A stretch of DNA of 64,000 nt from Streptococcus ovis DSM 16829 (GTDB lineage Bacteria > Bacillota > Bacilli > Lactobacillales > Streptococcaceae), in NCBI RefSeq assembly GCF_000380125.1, contig NZ_KB904564.1, positions 1-64,000 on the forward strand, given 5' to 3'. The position numbers and the translations under genes were made by a program. This document shows positions 16,936 to 27,799 of this stretch, one piece after another (position 1 is the stretch's first letter; the number at the start of each line of letters is the position of its first letter). The notes beneath the pieces are model-generated. The model was not told the origin of the DNA and did not search any database. It saw only the letters and a program-made list of their open reading frames with translations.

Positions 16936-17495
16936 ATATCGTTTTAATTGGAGCTCAAGCGTCTGGAAAAATGACAATTGGGCAAGAACTTGAAAAACAA
17001 TCTGATTTAGTCCTTTTTCATAATCATGAATCCATTGATTTTGTCACAAAATTTATACCGATGTCAACTGAGGCTAGAGAACTAATCAATACGATTCGAG
17101 TGGAATTTTTCAAAACCTTTGCCAAAACAAATCAACAGATGATTTTTACAGTTGTTATTGATTTCAATGATCCTGATGATATTGCCTTTTTAGAAGAAAT
17201 CCAATCTATTTTTCAGCAATGGGATAGGGAGGTTTTATTTGTTGAATTAGAAACGGATTTGCAAGAACGTTTAAGACGTAATAAAACAGAAAATCGTCTC
17301 TATCATAAACCTATAAAGCGCCATATAGAGTGGTCTGAAAAAGATATTTTAGAGACAGCGACTTTTGCTAACTTTAATCCAGAAAAATCACCAGAAAGCC
17401 TGAGACGGTATGTTAAAGTTAATAATACCGAGCTTTCTCCTCAGGAAACAGCGCAGCTTATTTTACAAAACATAAAAGAAATACAAGAAAATTAG
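16932..17495 (+). CDS. P-loop kinase-like protein
   Basis: A 187-residue P-loop protein resembling small-molecule kinases of the shikimate/gluconate type. The Walker A loop is GAQASGKMT near the N terminus; the position after GK is M instead of the usual S/T, with T next. A later stretch (LETDLQERLRRNKTENR) resembles a LID region rich in arginine. GGGAGG precedes the ATG at 16932. It lies directly upstream of valS, 12 bases away. The substrate is unknown. Confidence 0.75.
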   Translation: MNIVLIGAQASGKMTIGQELEKQSDLVLFHNHESIDFVTKFIPMSTEARELINTIRVEFFKTFAKTNQQMIFTVVIDFNDPDDIAFLEEIQSIFQQWDREVLFVELETDLQERLRRNKTENRLYHKPIKRHIEWSEKDILETATFANFNPEKSPESLRRYVKVNNTELSPQETAQLILQNIKEIQEN

Positions 17496-17507
17496 GAAGG
17501 ACATCAT

Positions 17508-20156
17508 ATGTCAAAAGAACTATCACCAAAATACAATCCAGCCGAGGTTGAGGCTGGGCGTTATCAAACTTGGTTAGACCAAGATGTTTTCAAGCCGTCA
17601 GGCGACAAAAAGGCCAAGCCTTATTCTATCGTGATTCCACCGCCAAATGTTACTGGTAAGTTGCACCTTGGCCACGCTTGGGACACGACCCTTCAAGATA
17701 TCATTATCCGTCAAAAACGTATGCAGGGCTTCGATACCTTGTGGTTGCCAGGTATGGACCACGCAGGAATTGCAACACAGGCTAAGGTTGAAGAGCGCCT
17801 TCGTGAGCAGGGCATCACGCGCTACGATCTCGGTCGTGAAAAATTCCTAGACAAAGTTTGGGAATGGAAGGACGAGTATGCGACCACTATCAAGGAGCAG
17901 TGGGGCAAGATGGGGCTTTCTGTGGACTACTCACGCGAGCGTTTCACCCTTGATGAAGGCCTGTCAAAAGCCGTGCGCAAGGTCTTTGTGGACCTCTATA
18001 AAAAAGGCTGGATCTACCGCGGTGAGTTCATCATCAACTGGGACCCAGCAGCCCGTACAGCCCTTTCAGACATCGAGGTTATCCACAAGGATGTTGAGGG
18101 TGCCTTCTACCACATGAATTATCTGTTGGAAGATGGCTCGCGCGCCCTTCAAGTAGCAACAACGCGACCAGAAACCATGTTTGGAGACGTTGCAGTTGCC
18201 GTAAATCCAGAAGATCCTCGTTACAAGGATTTGATTGGTAAAAACGTGGTTCTTCCAATCGTGAATAAGCTCATCCCAATCGTTGCCGACGAGCATGCCG
18301 ATCCAGAATTCGGAACAGGGGTGGTGAAAATCACACCTGCCCATGACCCTAACGACTTTGAGGTCGGCCAACGTCATGATCTTCCACAAGTTAACGTGAT
18401 GAACGCAGACGGTACCATGAACGAATTAGCTGGTGAATTTGCCGGTATGGATCGCTTTGAAGCTCGTAAAGCCGTTGTAGCTAAGTTGGAAGAAATCGGA
18501 GCTCTCGTTGAAATCGAAAAACGTGTCCACTCAGTTGGTCACTCAGAACGTACAGGTGTGGTGGTTGAACCTCGCTTATCAACACAGTGGTTCGTGAAGA
18601 TGGATCAATTGGCGAAGAATGCCATTGCCAACCAAGACACAGAGGACAAAGTAGAATTTTATCCACCACGGTTCAACGATACATTCCTTCAATGGATGGA
18701 AAATGTCCATGACTGGGTAATCTCTCGTCAGCTTTGGTGGGGTCACCAAATCCCTGCCTGGTACAATGAAGCAGGTGAGATGTACGTCGGTGAGGAAGCT
18801 CCAGAAGGTGACGGTTGGAAACAGGACGAAGACGTCCTTGACACATGGTTCAGCTCTGCCCTTTGGCCATTCTCAACTATGGGCTGGCCTGATTCGGAGT
18901 CAGAAGACTTCCAGCGTTATTATCCAAACTCCACATTGGTAACAGGTTATGATATTATTCCTTTCTGGGTATCTCGTATGATTTTCCAAGGAATTGAGTT
19001 TACTGGTAAGAGCCCGTTTAAGAATGCTCTTATCCACGGACTTATCCGTGACGAAGAAGGGCGCAAGATGTCTAAATCACTTGGAAATGGTATTGACCCA
19101 ATGGATGTTATTGAGAAATATGGTACAGATAGCTTACGTTGGTTCTTGTCTAACGGCTCTGCCCCAGGACAGGATGTCCGTTTCTCATACGAAAAAATGG
19201 ATGCCTCATGGAACTTCATTAACAAAATCTGGAACATTTCGCGCTATATCCTTATGAATAATGAGGGCTTGACGCTGGCAGATGCGACCGCAAATGTGGC
19301 GAAAGTGGCGAGCGGTGAAGTTGGAAACGTGACGGATAAATGGATCCTCCACAACCTCAATGAGACCATCGGTAAGGTGACAGAAAACTTTGACAAGTTT
19401 GAGTTTGGTGTAGCTGGTCATATCCTCTACAACTTCATCTGGGAAGAGTTTGCCAACTGGTACGTGGAGCTGACCAAGGAAGTCCTCTACAGCGACAACG
19501 AAGACGAGAAGGTCATCACCCGCTCTGTCCTCCTCTACACGCTGGATAAGATTCTCCGCCTTCTTCACCCAATCATGCCGTTCGTGACGGAAGAAATCTT
19601 TGGCCAATACGCTGAAGGTTCTATCGTGACAGCGGACTACCCAAGGATTGATGCGGCTTTTGACAATGAAGCTGCGCACAAGGGCGTGGAAAGCTTGAAA
19701 GATTTGATTCGTACCGTGCGAAATGCACGTGCGGAAGTGAATGTTGCCCCAAGCAAACCAATCACAATCCTTGTGAAAACAAGCGACAGCGACTTGGAAG
19801 CCTTCTTCAACAGCAATGTTAACTACATCAAACGCTTCACAAACCCAGAAACGCTTGAAATCTCATCAAGTATTGCGAACCCAGAACTTGCCATGTCAGC
19901 CGTTATCACAGGTGCTGAAATCTTCCTCCCACTCGCAGACCTACTCAACGTGGAAGAAGAACTCGAACGTCTCAACAAAGAACTCGCTAAATGGCAAAAA
20001 GAACTCGACATGGTCGGCAAAAAACTCAGCAACGAACGCTTCGTCGCCAACGCCAAACCAGAAGTCGTCGAAAAAGAAAAAGCCAAACAAACCGACTACC
20101 AAGCTAAGTATGATGCGACAGTGGAGCGTATTAAAGAGATGGAGAGGCTTGTCTAG
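17508..20156 (+). CDS. valS: Valyl-tRNA synthetase
   Basis: An 882-residue class Ia synthetase that charges tRNA-Val. HIGH-type motif in [14 protein letters not shown] (about 46-60), an editing CP1 domain in the middle third, KMSKS in [11 protein letters not shown] (about 521), an anticodon-binding domain after it and a C-terminal coiled coil (about 815-880). Length is normal. It is the last gene of the T-box operon, nearly 2.9 kb from the leader, and ends before a terminator at 20279. Confidence 0.97.
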   Translation: MSKELSPKYNPAEVEAGRYQTWLDQDVFKPSGDKKAKPYSIVIPPPNVTGKLHLGHAWDTTLQDIIIRQKRMQGFDTLWLPGMDHAGIATQAKVEERLREQGITRYDLGREKFLDKVWEWKDEYATTIKEQWGKMGLSVDYSRERFTLDEGLSKAVRKVFVDLYKKGWIYRGEFIINWDPAARTALSDIEVIHKDVEGAFYHMNYLLEDGSRALQVATTRPETMFGDVAVAVNPEDPRYKDLIGKNVVLPIVNKLIPIVADEHADPEFGTGVVKITPAHDPNDFEVGQRHDLPQVNVMNADGTMNELAGEFAGMDRFEARKAVVAKLEEIGALVEIEKRVHSVGHSERTGVVVEPRLSTQWFVKMDQLAKNAIANQDTEDKVEFYPPRFNDTFLQWMENVHDWVISRQLWWGHQIPAWYNEAGEMYVGEEAPEGDGWKQDEDVLDTWFSSALWPFSTMGWPDSESEDFQRYYPNSTLVTGYDIIPFWVSRMIFQGIEFTGKSPFKNALIHGLIRDEEGRKMSKSLGNGIDPMDVIEKYGTDSLRWFLSNGSAPGQDVRFSYEKMDASWNFINKIWNISRYILMNNEGLTLADATANVAKVASGEVGNVTDKWILHNLNETIGKVTENFDKFEFGVAGHILYNFIWEEFANWYVELTKEVLYSDNEDEKVITRSVLLYTLDKILRLLHPIMPFVTEEIFGQYAEGSIVTADYPRIDAAFDNEAAHKGVESLKDLIRTVRNARAEVNVAPSKPITILVKTSDSDLEAFFNSNVNYIKRFTNPETLEISSSIANPELAMSAVITGAEIFLPLADLLNVEEELERLNKELAKWQKELDMVGKKLSNERFVANAKPEVVEKEKAKQTDYQAKYDATVERIKEMERLV

Positions 20157-20278
20157 TGGTCAAAAATCACTTGAAGCTTCGTCAACTCACCTTGCCGTAC
20201 TCAAGTACTGTCTGCTGTTTCGTTTCTTAGCCTCAAGATGATTTTACCCACACTAGAACATTCCTAGTAAAGACAAAT
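20157..20278. repeat. Possible intergenic repeat after valS
   Basis: About 120 bases without a gene, containing cttgaagcttcgtcaactc and actcaagtactgtctgc, of higher GC than the following genes. It resembles dispersed intergenic repeat units of streptococci as I recall, but only one copy is seen here. Confidence 0.3.
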
Positions 20279-20303
20279 GCCCAGCCTAAAAGGCTGGGTT
20301 TTG
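20279..20303 (+). terminator. valS operon terminator
   Basis: The stem gcccagcct/aggctgggt is followed by a T-rich stretch. A TATAAT box (about 20307-20312) follows and may start the next transcript. Confidence 0.8.
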
Positions 20304-20357
20304 TGGTATAATTGTTTTCAAAAGTATGTAGTTCTGAAAGAGAAGGGATTTTTATCT

Positions 20358-23213
20358 ATGTTATTGAAAATGATTTTACTATTAGCTGTTTCGACAACGT
20401 TTTCTTTTCTCCTATATTTTATTCCCCATTCCCTAAAAAACTATTTTCAAAAAAGGAAATCAATTGTGATAAAGAATGTAAATAATATTTTTGATGGAGG
20501 AATTGGGAGTCTTCCCAGAACAAATTTTGAAAAACTTCTTTTGAAATGCAATGGATTGTCGAATAAGGTGTATGATATTTATGAGTTATATTGGCAGAAT
20601 AATTTACACCATATAATTAAAATAATTATAATTTGCTATTATTTTTCATCTGTTTTAATTCAAAAATCGTTTAACATTAAGTTTATCAATCTTGTCTCAT
20701 TATCTTTCCTAGATATTTTTTCTTTCATTGTTGGAATACTGGGAATGTACGGTATTTACATAGGTTTTTTACAATATGTTACGGAGAGTAATGAACAAGG
20801 GAAATATCTGGGTAAAAATAAAACAAGCTATTTATTGAAAGATTTTTTCTGGTATCGTTTTAGCCAAAGCAATGGTTTTATATTTTCATTATTTGTTATG
20901 ATAATTATTCCAATTGTTATAAAGTTATCTTTGCCAATTGATGAAGTAAATTTATATTTAGTTTATCTATGGCAGAGTTCAATATTTTTATTGTTAATTG
21001 CTTTTATATTTCTTCTGAAAATGAGTCTGTTTTTGATTAGTATTATGTCAACAATACATTCTGGTTCAGATTATAATTTGCGAAGTATTATACGTGAAAG
21101 AATCAAAAAAGGATACATTCAAAAATTTTGGATAGAATTTAAAAAAGAATTGCGTAGTGCAAAGTTTAGCAAGAAAGAGAGGAAGTATAAATTTACCAAA
21201 CGATTATCTTTTAAAATGAAATTCCTTTGGGGTCATTATAACATGAAGCAACGATTACTTCATGATGAATTAGAACCTAATTTTTTATATAAATGGCTGA
21301 GATATGACACAAATAACTTATCGGAAGTAGAGAAACAAGAATATATAGAATTAGTATTTTCTGGAATACAAAAGGATGTGCACGATAAAATAGATGATAA
21401 TGATAGATTGGTAATAGATAATCTTGTAGATTTTCATCGATTTTATAGATCTTTTGTAGAAACAAAATGGAAATTATTTGTACAAGCTAATGATGAATTT
21501 AGATTTGCAACAAAGCAGCCAGATAAGTTAGATATAGTAATATCATTTGAGTCATGGTATATTTTATTAAGTTATGAAATCAAAATATTTAATTTATTGC
21601 TTGAAAAATCAAATAAGAAAGAACTGTGGAATGACTATTATATAAAGAAAAGTACAATATATCGAGGGGTTGGTATTAAAAATCAATATCATTGGAAATA
21701 CTCTGAAAAAACAGTAGAAAAATTTTTATGGAAAATGATTTTAAAACATCCTGATCTAGATGTTCAAAAAGTTTATGGTGATTTAATAGATTCAATTGAA
21801 TACCTGATGAGTAGAAATAATTTTAATAAAATAACCTTTGCTAAAAATGGAAAAACTAGGGTGCTGAATCTACCAAAATATCGGTATAATAATCTTGAAA
21901 AGAGGGATATTGTACGAAATATAAAAAGTTATGAAAGATACAGTAATTATAAATTTTATGAGAAACATTTCGAGAACTTTAAATGGTATCAGTTTTGGAA
22001 GCAAGAAGCTCAAACACTGAAAAATATTGACTACAGTAAAAAAAATTTACATCAATCGGAACTAGCATTTAAGACATATTCAAAAATATTATTTGATTCA
22101 TTAGGGCATTCTCGTGCAAAGCTTAATCACAGCCAAAAAAATCGTATTTTAAGCATGAATGAAGAATACCGATTAGCCTATATGCTACATCAACTTTTCT
22201 ACACAGATCATACTCAATGGAACAATAATCTTGAGTTTTATGATACTGAGATTAGGAAGATAATGAATGATGATAGACAGTATCATGACTATCTATTTAA
22301 TCAAACGAAGAGAATTATCTTGAGTACAAATATTAGCCATAGGATTACTAAAGAATTTTTAGATAAGCTTTGGCAGACAAGGTTTGATAAAATTGAAAAT
22401 TTTTCTTGGTTTGATCAGTTTGGAACAAGGCATCAGATGTCAGATCTTAAAATCCTCTATGTTCAAGAGTTATTGTCTAGTAAAGATTATTCCTATGCAA
22501 AAAGTAGATTTAGCTTTGAGAGAGAATTTCCTCTGAGAGTAAGTAGCTTACTTCTTAGGAAAATACAAAAAAGTGAGAAAAAAGAGCTAACCGCTACAGA
22601 TTTGAAATGGATCCTTCAACGTAGAAAAGAAAGATTAAGCTATTTTTGTAGAGCTTATTTATTATTAGCAGATCGATTACCAACTGTTTTTACTAAAGAA
22701 TCTTCCTCGTATAAACAAAATGAGTTACAAGTATCAGTTGAGTATCTTTTACATAGTAATAAAATTAATTTATCCAAAGTTATCGAAAATGTATCTATAA
22801 CAAGTTTATTGCGTTTAGAATGGATTTTAAAATGGAATTATTATCATTATATTAGGGAATCAAATTACACTAGCAGAACATTCTTTGATGAGATGAGTTA
22901 TAATAGTCGATATCATTTGTCTGGTGGAAATGGGATATTAGAATTTTACATTTTAAAACTTATTGATAATTTTTATCATGATTTGTATCAAGATAAGGAG
23001 TTTGTTGATGGTTTTACATATCAATTAGAATCACAATTGAACTCACTGAATATGAGAGTGGAGGAATATGTTGAATTAATCTCTGATAAGGTTTCAGAAG
23101 TCCAAAGTATTTCCATTTTACAAAAAGAACAAATAATTTCTAAGTTGCATGATATTCTATTTAGACAAGATGATAAGATTAGAACAAAAAGAAAACGGTA
23201 CCGTTATAGATAA
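20358..23213 (+). CDS. Large membrane protein of unknown family
   Basis: A 951-residue protein that I do not recognise. The first 235 residues hold five or six hydrophobic segments (about 3-22, 86-102, 108-138, 173-192, 200-230); the remaining 700 are hydrophilic, lysine-rich and helical, probably cytosolic, with several Trp/Tyr-rich stretches. Start at 20358 after AGAAGGGA; the frame extends upstream but overlaps the valS terminator. Codon use is far more AT-rich than valS, which suggests transfer. Next to the STAND NTPase gene but with its own promoter and a hairpin between them. A membrane effector or an unrelated cargo gene are both possible. Confidence 0.8.
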   Translation: MLLKMILLLAVSTTFSFLLYFIPHSLKNYFQKRKSIVIKNVNNIFDGGIGSLPRTNFEKLLLKCNGLSNKVYDIYELYWQNNLHHIIKIIIICYYFSSVLIQKSFNIKFINLVSLSFLDIFSFIVGILGMYGIYIGFLQYVTESNEQGKYLGKNKTSYLLKDFFWYRFSQSNGFIFSLFVMIIIPIVIKLSLPIDEVNLYLVYLWQSSIFLLLIAFIFLLKMSLFLISIMSTIHSGSDYNLRSIIRERIKKGYIQKFWIEFKKELRSAKFSKKERKYKFTKRLSFKMKFLWGHYNMKQRLLHDELEPNFLYKWLRYDTNNLSEVEKQEYIELVFSGIQKDVHDKIDDNDRLVIDNLVDFHRFYRSFVETKWKLFVQANDEFRFATKQPDKLDIVISFESWYILLSYEIKIFNLLLEKSNKKELWNDYYIKKSTIYRGVGIKNQYHWKYSEKTVEKFLWKMILKHPDLDVQKVYGDLIDSIEYLMSRNNFNKITFAKNGKTRVLNLPKYRYNNLEKRDIVRNIKSYERYSNYKFYEKHFENFKWYQFWKQEAQTLKNIDYSKKNLHQSELAFKTYSKILFDSLGHSRAKLNHSQKNRILSMNEEYRLAYMLHQLFYTDHTQWNNNLEFYDTEIRKIMNDDRQYHDYLFNQTKRIILSTNISHRITKEFLDKLWQTRFDKIENFSWFDQFGTRHQMSDLKILYVQELLSSKDYSYAKSRFSFEREFPLRVSSLLLRKIQKSEKKELTATDLKWILQRRKERLSYFCRAYLLLADRLPTVFTKESSSYKQNELQVSVEYLLHSNKINLSKVIENVSITSLLRLEWILKWNYYHYIRESNYTSRTFFDEMSYNSRYHLSGGNGILEFYILKLIDNFYHDLYQDKEFVDGFTYQLESQLNSLNMRVEEYVELISDKVSEVQSISILQKEQIISKLHDILFRQDDKIRTKRKRYRYR

Positions 23214-23261
23214 ATATTTGAACATCTGATTGTTTGATATAATTAAGTAGGATCAAGTCTA

Positions 23262-23290
23262 GTAGCGTAGCTAGGCTTGGTTTTTGTTAT
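23262..23290 (+). terminator. Weak terminator between accessory genes
   Basis: Imperfect stem aagtctagtagc/gtagctaggctt followed by ggtttttgtt. TATAAT boxes lie on both sides, so the STAND gene probably has its own promoter. Confidence 0.5.
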
Positions 23291-23326
23291 AATATTGGTA
23301 AATGGTTTACGAGAAAGGGGGTAACT

Positions 23327-26300
23327 ATGCCTTACGAATCTGGAGGAAGAGCAGACAAACTAGGTAATCGATATGAATTTAATTGGATTGTGTTAAAACT
23401 TATCGATATCATTGCTGAAAAAATAGAAGCGATAAAAATTGAACCTATAGGAGAAGAAGAGCAAGGTGTAGATGTCTGGATAAGATATAAAGATGGGCAT
23501 AAAGAGGCGCAACAGTGTAAAGGACGAAATGGAAGTAAAGAGTACTGGGATTTATCTGATTTAAATCAAAAAGGTATTCTAAGGAGTTGGAAAGAACATT
23601 TAGAAAGAGAACCGCAAATAAAAGTTTCACTAGTCAGTCCTCTTACATTTACCAATCTTTCTGATTTGATTTATAGGGCTAAAACTAATGATAATACTCA
23701 GTCTTTTATTGATTATCAGATTAAGACCTCTTCTAGCATTAAAAGGATGTTTGAGAGTTATGTTAAATATTTTGGACTTTCTATTGAAAAAGATATCTCT
23801 AAAATAATTAATTTTTTGAGTAGAACAATCATTAGACAAGAACCCTATCCCGAGAATGAGGAATTTATAAAAGATAAGATTGGACAATATTTTGTTGGCG
23901 ATACGGTCGGTATAAAATCTAAATTTATCGATTTTATTTTAGGTGGTGAAAACTATGGGAGATGGATCACATTTAAAGAATTAGAGTTATTTATACAAAA
24001 AGAAAACATTGAATTACGAAATTTAGCGCGTGATTCTCGAGTAATGCTAAGGATAAAAGTTTTGAATGCTGAGTATCACTATCGTTTTAAGACATTAAGC
24101 TCTGGTATAAAAATTCGTACAGAACTTGAATCGTGTATAAACTATATCCAAGATGGGAAATCGATTATTGTTCATGGAAAAGCTGGAAATGGTAAAAGTG
24201 GATTAACACAGAATATTATTGATTGGTGTGATAAAAATAATATTTTACACTTAGATTTAAAACTCGATAGCCATATTCCAGCTCACTCGTCCCAGAGATG
24301 GGGAGAAGAGTTGGGATTTCCAGCAAGTATAAGTTATTGCTTAGATGCCTTTTCTAAAGAGGATCATAGTGTTTTAATTTTAGATCAATTAGATGCGTTG
24401 AGATGGACTGCTAGAAATTCTAAAAATTCTATTTCTACTTGTTTAGAGTTAATAAAAGAAATACAGAATATTAATCTGGAACGAAGCAAGAAGATTTCAA
24501 TTGTTTTTATTTGTAGAACTTATGATTTAGAAAATGATAGTGGAATAAAATCACTTTTTGAAAAACAGAATGATGATGTTGAATTTTGGCATCGAATTGA
24601 AGTGAATGAGTTTTCAGAGGATGAAGTTCAAAACATTTTAGGAAATAAATACCTAACTTATCCGAGGAAGACAAAAGAGTTACTAAGAACTCCTAGTAAT
24701 CTTTACATTTGGGAAAAAATTAGTGATGAAACAGAATATTATCAAATAACCAGTACCTATAATTTGGTGGATAAATGGTGGAGGGATTTATCAGAAGATT
24801 GTCAAGATGCAAATATCAGTGAGGAGGAACTGAATAGTCTAAAGGCAACACTTGTAAAACAATTTACTGATACAGGTGAGATTGTATTTAGTAAAAGAAG
24901 AATTATTGGAAAAGAGAGAGCCCTAAGGTATCTGATTAGTCAAGGTATGTTGATGGAAAGTACACAGAAGATTTCTTTCGTCCACCAATCCTTTTTGGAC
25001 TGTTTTGTTGCTGAACAAATGATTAATGATTATTATTCTGGCTATGATATAGATAAAATCCTTGGTGAAAAATCACAACAAAATCCTACAAGACGGTATC
25101 AATTTCAAATTTTTTTACAATCCTTGCTGGATGAATCGGAAGAAGATTTTTTGAAATTTGGAGATGGATTGATCAATAGTGATAAGATTAGATTTAATTT
25201 TAAATATGTTTTTTTTGAACTTCTTAGAAGTATACATAAACCCTCTGATAAAGTATTGAAATATCTAGGAAGTTTAATTCAAGGAACAAAATTTAGAAAT
25301 CATTTATGTTCGACGGTTGTTAGTGGGCATCCAGTCTATGTTAATTTTTTAGTCAAAGAAGGAATTTTACCAAATTGGATTGATGAAAATAAAACTTTTG
25401 TTATTAATTTGTTGAGTAGTATTTCACCAAATTATACAAAGAATTGTGTTGAATTTATGTCTCAAGCCATTACGAATTCCGATACTAAAAATGAGTGGAG
25501 AGGTTGTTTTTATAGCGATTATCATAATGATTCAGAAGAGTTTTTTCGATTACGCTTATATTATTGGCGTAATTGCGTGAATCAGTTAGATTGGTTTGGA
25601 GATTTTTATAAAAACATTAACAGTTATACGATTGAAATGCTAGTGTTAATTCTTGACCAGTATCAAGGAGAGGATGAAACAGATAGATTTTATAGTGAAT
25701 CTAAAGAGTTTGATGAAGTGTCAAAAGAATATATAGAGCATAATTATACTCATATTGTCAATTGTCTGTTACCATTTGCTGTAAAATTTTCAAAGATAAA
25801 TGCTCCAAAATATAATTTTGCACTGTTAGAAAGAGATGAAGTGCAGCAGTTTTATATTAATGTGCTTCATGAAGCTAATAAAGATTTTGCGCACAAAGAA
25901 CCTGAAAAATTCTTTAAGTGTTATGAAGACTATATGGGAACAGGGGATTGTTTTTATAATGAAATTGTTTTGGATGCACTTTACTTCCTTCCTAATAACT
26001 ATGCGGATAAATGTGTAGAGTATCTATTGACTGATTTTAATAAAACTTTATTCGAGAAATCAGAAGGCTATGAAAGAAAGATGGTTTTAGCTAAACGATT
26101 GATAAGCAAAGTATCAACTAATTGTTCCTTGGAACTGTACAAGAAATTAGAATATAACATTATACACTATCAATCACCGGATTATGTACGCAGGTTGAAA
26201 TCTCGTATTGATACCAATAAAGAACAGAAAGGCTATAGAGTTTATTGGCCGTTTTGGGGCGAACTTCAATATAGATTACTATCTGTTTTACCTGAAGATA

Positions 26301-27799
26301 GAATGAGTAGCCATGCTACTGAATTATTGAAAGTTTTAGAACGATCTAATCATTTCAATAATTCGTTTTATGAGTCACATTGTGGAAGTGTAGTATCTCC
26401 ATTGAATGGAAAGGTAATCTCTTATAAAGCATGGGAAAGGATTCTTCTTAATAAAAAAGATAAGGGACGGAGTATTTGGGATGACAAACAAAAGTATTTT
26501 ATTAGCTCATCTCCTGCAGAATTATCTAGAAATTTTAGAAATGTAGTTTCTCAAGAACCTTATATTTATATACCTTTATTTTTAAAGTTATCATCTAATA
26601 ATGAAATTAATCGTTATTATCAGGATGCTTTGTTGGGAGGGATTGCAGATTTAGAAGAAATTTCTTTGGATATTTTAACGGATATTGAATCTACACTATT
26701 AAATTGTGTAGATGAGAATAGCTGGGAAAATCTTTATCATTTCTTCCAAATTATAGAAAAACATCCTAATATAGGATGGTCTATAAAAATTTTAGAGAAA
26801 TTAGATAGCTATTTGAAAAAAATAGATTTAGACAACATGGATAGGTTTCATGAAATAAAAACAATGGAAGACTATAGAAACCAGTCATACTCAACCCTAA
26901 GGGGACACGGAATCCATGCTTTAGATAAACTCCTAACTTCTTTACCAGAATCTCTTGGATATTTTAGAGAGACAATTCGTCTACTTGTCATCGATAAAAA
27001 GGAATATGTAAGATTTAATGCTATTTTTCTTATTGCAACTATTTTGGAATTAGATAGAGAATTTGCTATAGATCTGTTTGAATTGGTTTTTGATGAGAAT
27101 GAGAAGATGTTAGCGCACTGGCACAGTTATTATATTTTTTATAGACTTTATGATGATAAGAGAGAAAAAATTCATGGCTTATTACAATTGGGGTTTAATT
27201 CTAAAGATAAATTACTTATAAAGCAATCTTCCTCCTTGATTACAGAAATATACCTAAACAAAGGTGATATGGAAATGGAGGTTTATAGCGGAAGTGGATA
27301 TCATTCAGAAATCATTTGTCAGATGGCAATTAATTATTTTAAGAGGACAGATTGTAAAGAAAAATCTAAGAAAATTTTATTTCATTATTTGTCAGATGAT
27401 AGCATGGATCATGAGAAGATTTTTCCACAATTGTTTAGGGATAATCTGCTAGACATAGATGAAGATAAAGAACTAATAACTCTCTTACTAACTTCGAGAT
27501 ATAAACGAAAATTATATTATTATTTCTTAAAATTTTTAGAAAAACAAGTAATTATTTCAGACTATAAGGAAATTATTTTTGAAACGATTCCTAGTGTTTT
27601 GTCTAAAGATAATGAACTAGAAAGTGTTCGCTACTATGATAGATTAATGGAGGAACTTCTTGTAAGATTATTACTAAATCTCTATGATGAACATAAGGGT
27701 GATCATATTGCAGAACAATGTCTAGATATCATTGATCAAATGTTTGAGGAAGGATTTGCTAATTCACGATTATTAGTCGAAGAATTAATGCAGAAATAG
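23327..27799 (+). CDS. STAND NTPase with PD-(D/E)xK nuclease (Avs-like)
   Basis: A 1490-residue protein with three parts. Residues about 10-70 look like a PD-(D/E)xK nuclease of the Cap4/Mrr type, with E17, D49 in QGVDVWI and Q63-C-K65. A STAND/NACHT-type NTPase follows, with Walker A GKAGNGKSGLT near 283 and Walker B SVLILDQLDAL near 348. The last 900 residues are helical and repeat-like, fit for a sensor. This order (nuclease, STAND, long sensor) is that of antiviral STAND proteins that recognise phage proteins, tetramerise and cut DNA. AAAGGGGG precedes the ATG. The gene is AT-rich, suggesting transfer. The exact Avs class and trigger cannot be read from sequence. Confidence 0.8.
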   Translation: MPYESGGRADKLGNRYEFNWIVLKLIDIIAEKIEAIKIEPIGEEEQGVDVWIRYKDGHKEAQQCKGRNGSKEYWDLSDLNQKGILRSWKEHLEREPQIKVSLVSPLTFTNLSDLIYRAKTNDNTQSFIDYQIKTSSSIKRMFESYVKYFGLSIEKDISKIINFLSRTIIRQEPYPENEEFIKDKIGQYFVGDTVGIKSKFIDFILGGENYGRWITFKELELFIQKENIELRNLARDSRVMLRIKVLNAEYHYRFKTLSSGIKIRTELESCINYIQDGKSIIVHGKAGNGKSGLTQNIIDWCDKNNILHLDLKLDSHIPAHSSQRWGEELGFPASISYCLDAFSKEDHSVLILDQLDALRWTARNSKNSISTCLELIKEIQNINLERSKKISIVFICRTYDLENDSGIKSLFEKQNDDVEFWHRIEVNEFSEDEVQNILGNKYLTYPRKTKELLRTPSNLYIWEKISDETEYYQITSTYNLVDKWWRDLSEDCQDANISEEELNSLKATLVKQFTDTGEIVFSKRRIIGKERALRYLISQGMLMESTQKISFVHQSFLDCFVAEQMINDYYSGYDIDKILGEKSQQNPTRRYQFQIFLQSLLDESEEDFLKFGDGLINSDKIRFNFKYVFFELLRSIHKPSDKVLKYLGSLIQGTKFRNHLCSTVVSGHPVYVNFLVKEGILPNWIDENKTFVINLLSSISPNYTKNCVEFMSQAITNSDTKNEWRGCFYSDYHNDSEEFFRLRLYYWRNCVNQLDWFGDFYKNINSYTIEMLVLILDQYQGEDETDRFYSESKEFDEVSKEYIEHNYTHIVNCLLPFAVKFSKINAPKYNFALLERDEVQQFYINVLHEANKDFAHKEPEKFFKCYEDYMGTGDCFYNEIVLDALYFLPNNYADKCVEYLLTDFNKTLFEKSEGYERKMVLAKRLISKVSTNCSLELYKKLEYNIIHYQSPDYVRRLKSRIDTNKEQKGYRVYWPFWGELQYRLLSVLPEDRMSSHATELLKVLERSNHFNNSFYESHCGSVVSPLNGKVISYKAWERILLNKKDKGRSIWDDKQKYFISSSPAELSRNFRNVVSQEPYIYIPLFLKLSSNNEINRYYQDALLGGIADLEEISLDILTDIESTLLNCVDENSWENLYHFFQIIEKHPNIGWSIKILEKLDSYLKKIDLDNMDRFHEIKTMEDYRNQSYSTLRGHGIHALDKLLTSLPESLGYFRETIRLLVIDKKEYVRFNAIFLIATILELDREFAIDLFELVFDENEKMLAHWHSYYIFYRLYDDKREKIHGLLQLGFNSKDKLLIKQSSSLITEIYLNKGDMEMEVYSGSGYHSEIICQMAINYFKRTDCKEKSKKILFHYLSDDSMDHEKIFPQLFRDNLLDIDEDKELITLLLTSRYKRKLYYYFLKFLEKQVIISDYKEIIFETIPSVLSKDNELESVRYYDRLMEELLVRLLLNLYDEHKGDHIAEQCLDIIDQMFEEGFANSRLLVEELMQK

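Noticed and set aside
19816-20241. A plus-strand frame running out of the valS 3' end
   Set aside because: Shadow of valS in another frame; low-complexity Ser/Lys/Asn product.
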